From positions 1 to 64,000 of the forward strand of contig JAGZIY010000008.1 of NCBI GenBank assembly GCA_018365995.1: 64,000 nucleotides of DNA. Direction: 5' to 3'. The stretch is from Butyricicoccus pullicaecorum (GTDB taxonomy: Bacteria; Bacillota; Clostridia; Oscillospirales; Butyricicoccaceae). Made by a program: the position numbers and the translations under genes. A model generated the notes under the pieces. That model worked only from the letters and a program-made list of their open reading frames with translations. It had not been told where the DNA came from and did no database searches. Positions 61,435-64,000 of the stretch are shown here, piece after piece (position 1 is the first letter of the stretch; each line of letters begins with the position of its first letter).

Positions 61435-62118
61435 TTACTTTGTCCAGCCTGCCTTTTGTACGCCTTCTGCAAACTTGTCCAGAAAGCCCTGCACATTCGC
61501 CGCAATATCACCGCCAAAGACTGCTGAGCCTGCTACAATGACATCTGCGCCTGCCGCAATGCAGTCTGCTACATTGCTCTGCTTCACACCGCCGTCAATT
61601 TCCAATTCACAGGGATAACCGCCCTCTGAAATCGCCTGACGCACGGCGCGAATCTTATCCATACATTCGGGAATAAAACCCTGTCCCCCGAATCCCGGCT
61701 CTACGGTCATCAGGAGAATCATATCACAGTCGGGCAGCAGTTCAATTGCCGTCTGCACCGGTGTCTTGGGCTTGATGACACAGGCAGCCTTTTTGCCCGC
61801 TGCACGGATTTTTTGCAGCTGCGCCTTGGTATCCCCGTTCGCCTCACAGTGCACGGTAATGATATCCGCACCCGCTGCAATAAAGTCATCCAGATACTGG
61901 TCAGGGTCTGTAATCATCAAATGTACATCTAAGACCGCATCAGTTGCCGCCCGCAGCGCCTTGACCACCGGAGCGCCAATGGTCAAATTGGGCACAAAAT
62001 GCCCGTCCATCACATCGACATGTACATATTCCGCACCGGCACGAACTGCAATTTCTACATCTCGTGCCAGATTTGCAAAATCCGCCGACAGAATCGACGG
62101 GGAAAGCTTGATTTTCAT
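61435..62118 (-). CDS. rpe: Ribulose-phosphate 3-epimerase
   Basis: This 227-residue TIM-barrel enzyme interconverts ribulose 5-phosphate and xylulose 5-phosphate in the pentose phosphate pathway. Family signatures are LSPSILSADFANL at the start, VHVDVMDGHFVPNLTIG with metal ligands, LMTVEPGFGGQGF and LEIDGGVKQSN. ATG 62118 follows GAAGGAG. It diverges from purL. Confidence 0.96.
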   Translation of the reverse strand: MKIKLSPSILSADFANLARDVEIAVRAGAEYVHVDVMDGHFVPNLTIGAPVVKALRAATDAVLDVHLMITDPDQYLDDFIAAGADIITVHCEANGDTKAQLQKIRAAGKKAACVIKPKTPVQTAIELLPDCDMILLMTVEPGFGGQGFIPECMDKIRAVRQAISEGGYPCELEIDGGVKQSNVADCIAAGADVIVAGSAVFGGDIAANVQGFLDKFAEGVQKAGWTK

Positions 62119-62278
62119 ATTCCATAGACTCCTTCGTGTTTGTGTCCCGCGGCAAATCCCTTTTCAAACGTGAAAACTGCCGCCATTTTCTTCGCTGTTT
62201 TTTGAAAACTCCCAACCCTTTGATTAAATTATACACGATATCCTTATAATTTCAATGTCGGTTTTGTCAGATTATCGC

Positions 62279-62307
62279 TTGCACACAGCGCACGGTTCAG
62301 GTATGAT
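62279..62307 (+). promoter_or_regulatory. Promoter of purL
   Basis: TTGCAC at 62279-62284 and TATGAT at 62302-62307, 17 bases apart. The leader of about 130 bases up to purL shows no purine riboswitch. Confidence 0.7.
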
Positions 62308-62443
62308 AGTAGTAGGATTTTTCTGTTCTATCGCTCTATTTTTTGGTTATTCAATCAATTTTCTTGATTGTCTGACCAATTTTCCTGCGATTTTTCGAAC
62401 AGAACCATGAAACAATTTCATTTTCTATCTGAAGGAGTCCGAA

Positions 62444-64000
62444 ATGGCAGTTTATCGTTGTTATTCCGAGAAGCGCCCCGGTTTTGATGTGGAGGCGCGC
62501 AGCCTGTTTGACAGCCTGCATAATCTTCTGGAGATCCATTCCCTGACCGGCGTGCGCTATCTGTGCCGCTACGATGTCGAGGGCGTGGACGAAGCTGTAT
62601 ACGCGAAGGCAAAGCGTATTGTATTCTCTGAGCCGATGGCAGATGTCTGCTATGATGAGACCTTTCCGGCATCTGCCGGCGTGCATACCGTACTTGCCGT
62701 GGAACCGCTGCCCGGACAGTTTGACCAGCGTGCTGACTCCTGTGCGCAGTGTATCCAGCTGCTGGTACAGGGCGAGCGTCCTGCCGTTGCTGCCGCCAAG
62801 GTCTACGTCTTGGAGGGCGCATTGTCCGCACAGGAGCTTGCGCAGATTAAGGGCTATCTCATTAACCCCGTAGAAGCCCGTGAGGCTTCCATGGACAAGC
62901 CGTCCACCCTGTACACCGACTACGAGATTCCCACCGAAGTCGCTGTGGTCTCCGGCTTTATCGGTATGGACGCCGATGCACTGTCCAAAATGCAGCAGTC
63001 CATGGGGCTTGCCATGGATTTGGACGACCTGACCTTCCTGCAAACCTATTTCCGCGAAGAAGAACACCGCGACCCCACCATTACAGAGGTGCGTATGGTC
63101 GATACCTATTGGTCTGACCACTGCCGCCACACCACCTTCCTCACCCAAATCGACCATGTGACCTTTGACGATCCCATGGTACAAAAGGCTTATGACCAAT
63201 ATATGGCTGCCCGCGTTGAGGTCTATGGGGCGGAAAAGGCGGCAAAGCGTCCCGTTACCCTGATGGACATTGCAACCGCCGCTGCAAAGGTGCTCAAAAA
63301 GCGCGGTTATCTCAAAAATCTGGACGAATCCGAGGAAATCAATGCCTGCTCGATTCGTGTAACCGTACAGGTAGACGGAAAGCCAGAGGAATGGCTTCTG
63401 ATGTTCAAGAACGAGACACACAACCACCCAACCGAAATCGAGCCATTTGGCGGCGCAGCAACCTGTCTGGGCGGTGCCATTCGCGACCCGCTCTCCGGAC
63501 GCTCCTATGTCTATCAGGCAATGCGCGTGACCGGTGCCGGCGACCCGACCGTGCCGCTCTCCGAAACCATGGCACACAAGCTGCCGCAGCGCAAACTGTG
63601 CACCACAGCGGCTGCTGGTTACTCCTCCTACGGCAACCAAATCGGTCTTGCAACCGGTCTCGTTCATGAGTTCTACCACCCGGGCTATGTCGCAAAGCGC
63701 ATGGAAATTGGCGCTGTTGTGGGCGCGGCACCGGTCGAGAACGTCGTCCGCGAGGTACCGGAGGCGGGAGATATTGTGATTCTGCTGGGCGGCAAGACCG
63801 GTCGTGACGGCTGCGGCGGTGCGACCGGCTCCTCCAAAAAGCACACTGAGGATTCTCTCGAAACCTGCGGTGCAGAGGTGCAGAAGGGTAATCCCCCAGA
63901 AGAACGCAAGATCCAGCGTCTGTTCCGCAATGGCAATGTCACTCGTATGATTCGCCGCTGCAACGACTTTGGTGCCGGCGGTGTCTCGGTTGCCATCGGT
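62444..64000 (+). CDS. purL: Phosphoribosylformylglycinamidine synthase, partial
   Basis: 519 codons of a large FGAM synthase are present, running off the window end. The enzyme makes FGAM from FGAR, glutamine and ATP in purine synthesis. ATG 62444 follows GAAGGAG and starts MAVYRCYSEKRPGFDVEA. The AIR-synthase-like segment shows VDTYWSDHCRHTTF near residue 225 and FKNETHNHPTEIEPFGGAATCLGGAIRDPLSG near 325. The N-terminal extension before these motifs fits the long single-chain PurL used by many Clostridia. Long minus-strand frames over it are shadows. Confidence 0.93.
   Translation, partial: MAVYRCYSEKRPGFDVEARSLFDSLHNLLEIHSLTGVRYLCRYDVEGVDEAVYAKAKRIVFSEPMADVCYDETFPASAGVHTVLAVEPLPGQFDQRADSCAQCIQLLVQGERPAVAAAKVYVLEGALSAQELAQIKGYLINPVEAREASMDKPSTLYTDYEIPTEVAVVSGFIGMDADALSKMQQSMGLAMDLDDLTFLQTYFREEEHRDPTITEVRMVDTYWSDHCRHTTFLTQIDHVTFDDPMVQKAYDQYMAARVEVYGAEKAAKRPVTLMDIATAAAKVLKKRGYLKNLDESEEINACSIRVTVQVDGKPEEWLLMFKNETHNHPTEIEPFGGAATCLGGAIRDPLSGRSYVYQAMRVTGAGDPTVPLSETMAHKLPQRKLCTTAAAGYSSYGNQIGLATGLVHEFYHPGYVAKRMEIGAVVGAAPVENVVREVPEAGDIVILLGGKTGRDGCGGATGSSKKHTEDSLETCGAEVQKGNPPEERKIQRLFRNGNVTRMIRRCNDFGAGGVSVAIG

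Noticed and set aside
62351..63844. Long minus-strand frame (497 codons) near the window end
   Set aside because: It is antisense to purL, which has clear FGAM synthase motifs, a ribosome site and a promoter on the plus strand.

Overview
The window is a gene-dense Firmicutes chromosome segment. Genes mostly have a strong GGAGG ribosome-binding site, and control elements are typical of Clostridia: a tryptophan T-box, a tetrahydrofolate riboswitch, a RAT/BglG antiterminator and many intrinsic terminators. Base composition is moderate, apart from an AT-rich patch near 58.75-60.0 kb. Sialic-acid catabolism, a wall-bound GH20 hexosaminidase with SLH repeats, a GerS-like lipoprotein beside alanine racemase, and an ECF folate transporter all fit a gut-dwelling anaerobic clostridium. 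I would guess the Oscillospirales/Butyricicoccus side of Clostridia, but no rRNA gene is present to confirm it.

Layout. 1-515: a multi-hairpin structured element, then AT-rich leader. 0.5-3.6 kb: sialic-acid operon nanA-yhcH-nanE-nanK. 3.9-8.1 kb: two-component system followed by two PepSY proteins. 8.2-9.0 kb: hemerythrin-CheX fusion. 9.2-14.5 kb: RtcB RNA ligase and Ro60/TROVE protein on the minus strand, a candidate tRNA-like Y RNA directly upstream, and two WYL regulators reading divergently. 14.6-18.1 kb: CapA-like lipoprotein, DegV, nitronate monooxygenase. 18.2-21.4 kb: RAT-controlled antiterminator and PTS EIICBA. 21.6-27.5 kb: a 33-residue ORF, ketopantoate reductase-like gene, an EF-G/Tet(M)-like GTPase fused to a Rae1/NYN nuclease domain, and a chemoreceptor with an external CZB domain. 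27.8-33.3 kb: glycyl-tRNA synthetase, DUF1963 protein, tRNA-Pro, deformylase-like gene, amino-acid ABC importer. 33.7-37.0 kb: MBOAT/SGNH acylation pair and a Crp/Fnr regulator. 37.2-42.3 kb: giant GH20 SLH protein. 42.7-47.4 kb: MATE pump, unknowns, MazF, Alr, GerS-like lipoprotein. 47.6-52.5 kb: tRNA-Pro, T-box/TrpB2, EamA exporter, THF riboswitch/FolT, XRE regulator. 52.6-54.3 kb: tRNA-Thr and two tRNA-Tyr, small membrane proteins. 54.3-57.9 kb: YtrA-type GntR/ABC operon with its palindromic operator. 58.0-64.0 kb: Ung, an AT-rich island with a secreted cationic protein, lipase-like hydrolase and YbjQ, Rpe, and the start of PurL.

Working together: the GH20 enzyme can release amino sugars outside the cell, and the nan operon and PTS could consume host sugars. 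The Ro60-Y RNA-RtcB-WYL locus looks like a self-contained RNA repair or quality-control system and is the most interesting part of the window, with the GTPase-Rae1 fusion second. No rRNA, CRISPR array, insertion sequence or prophage was recognised.
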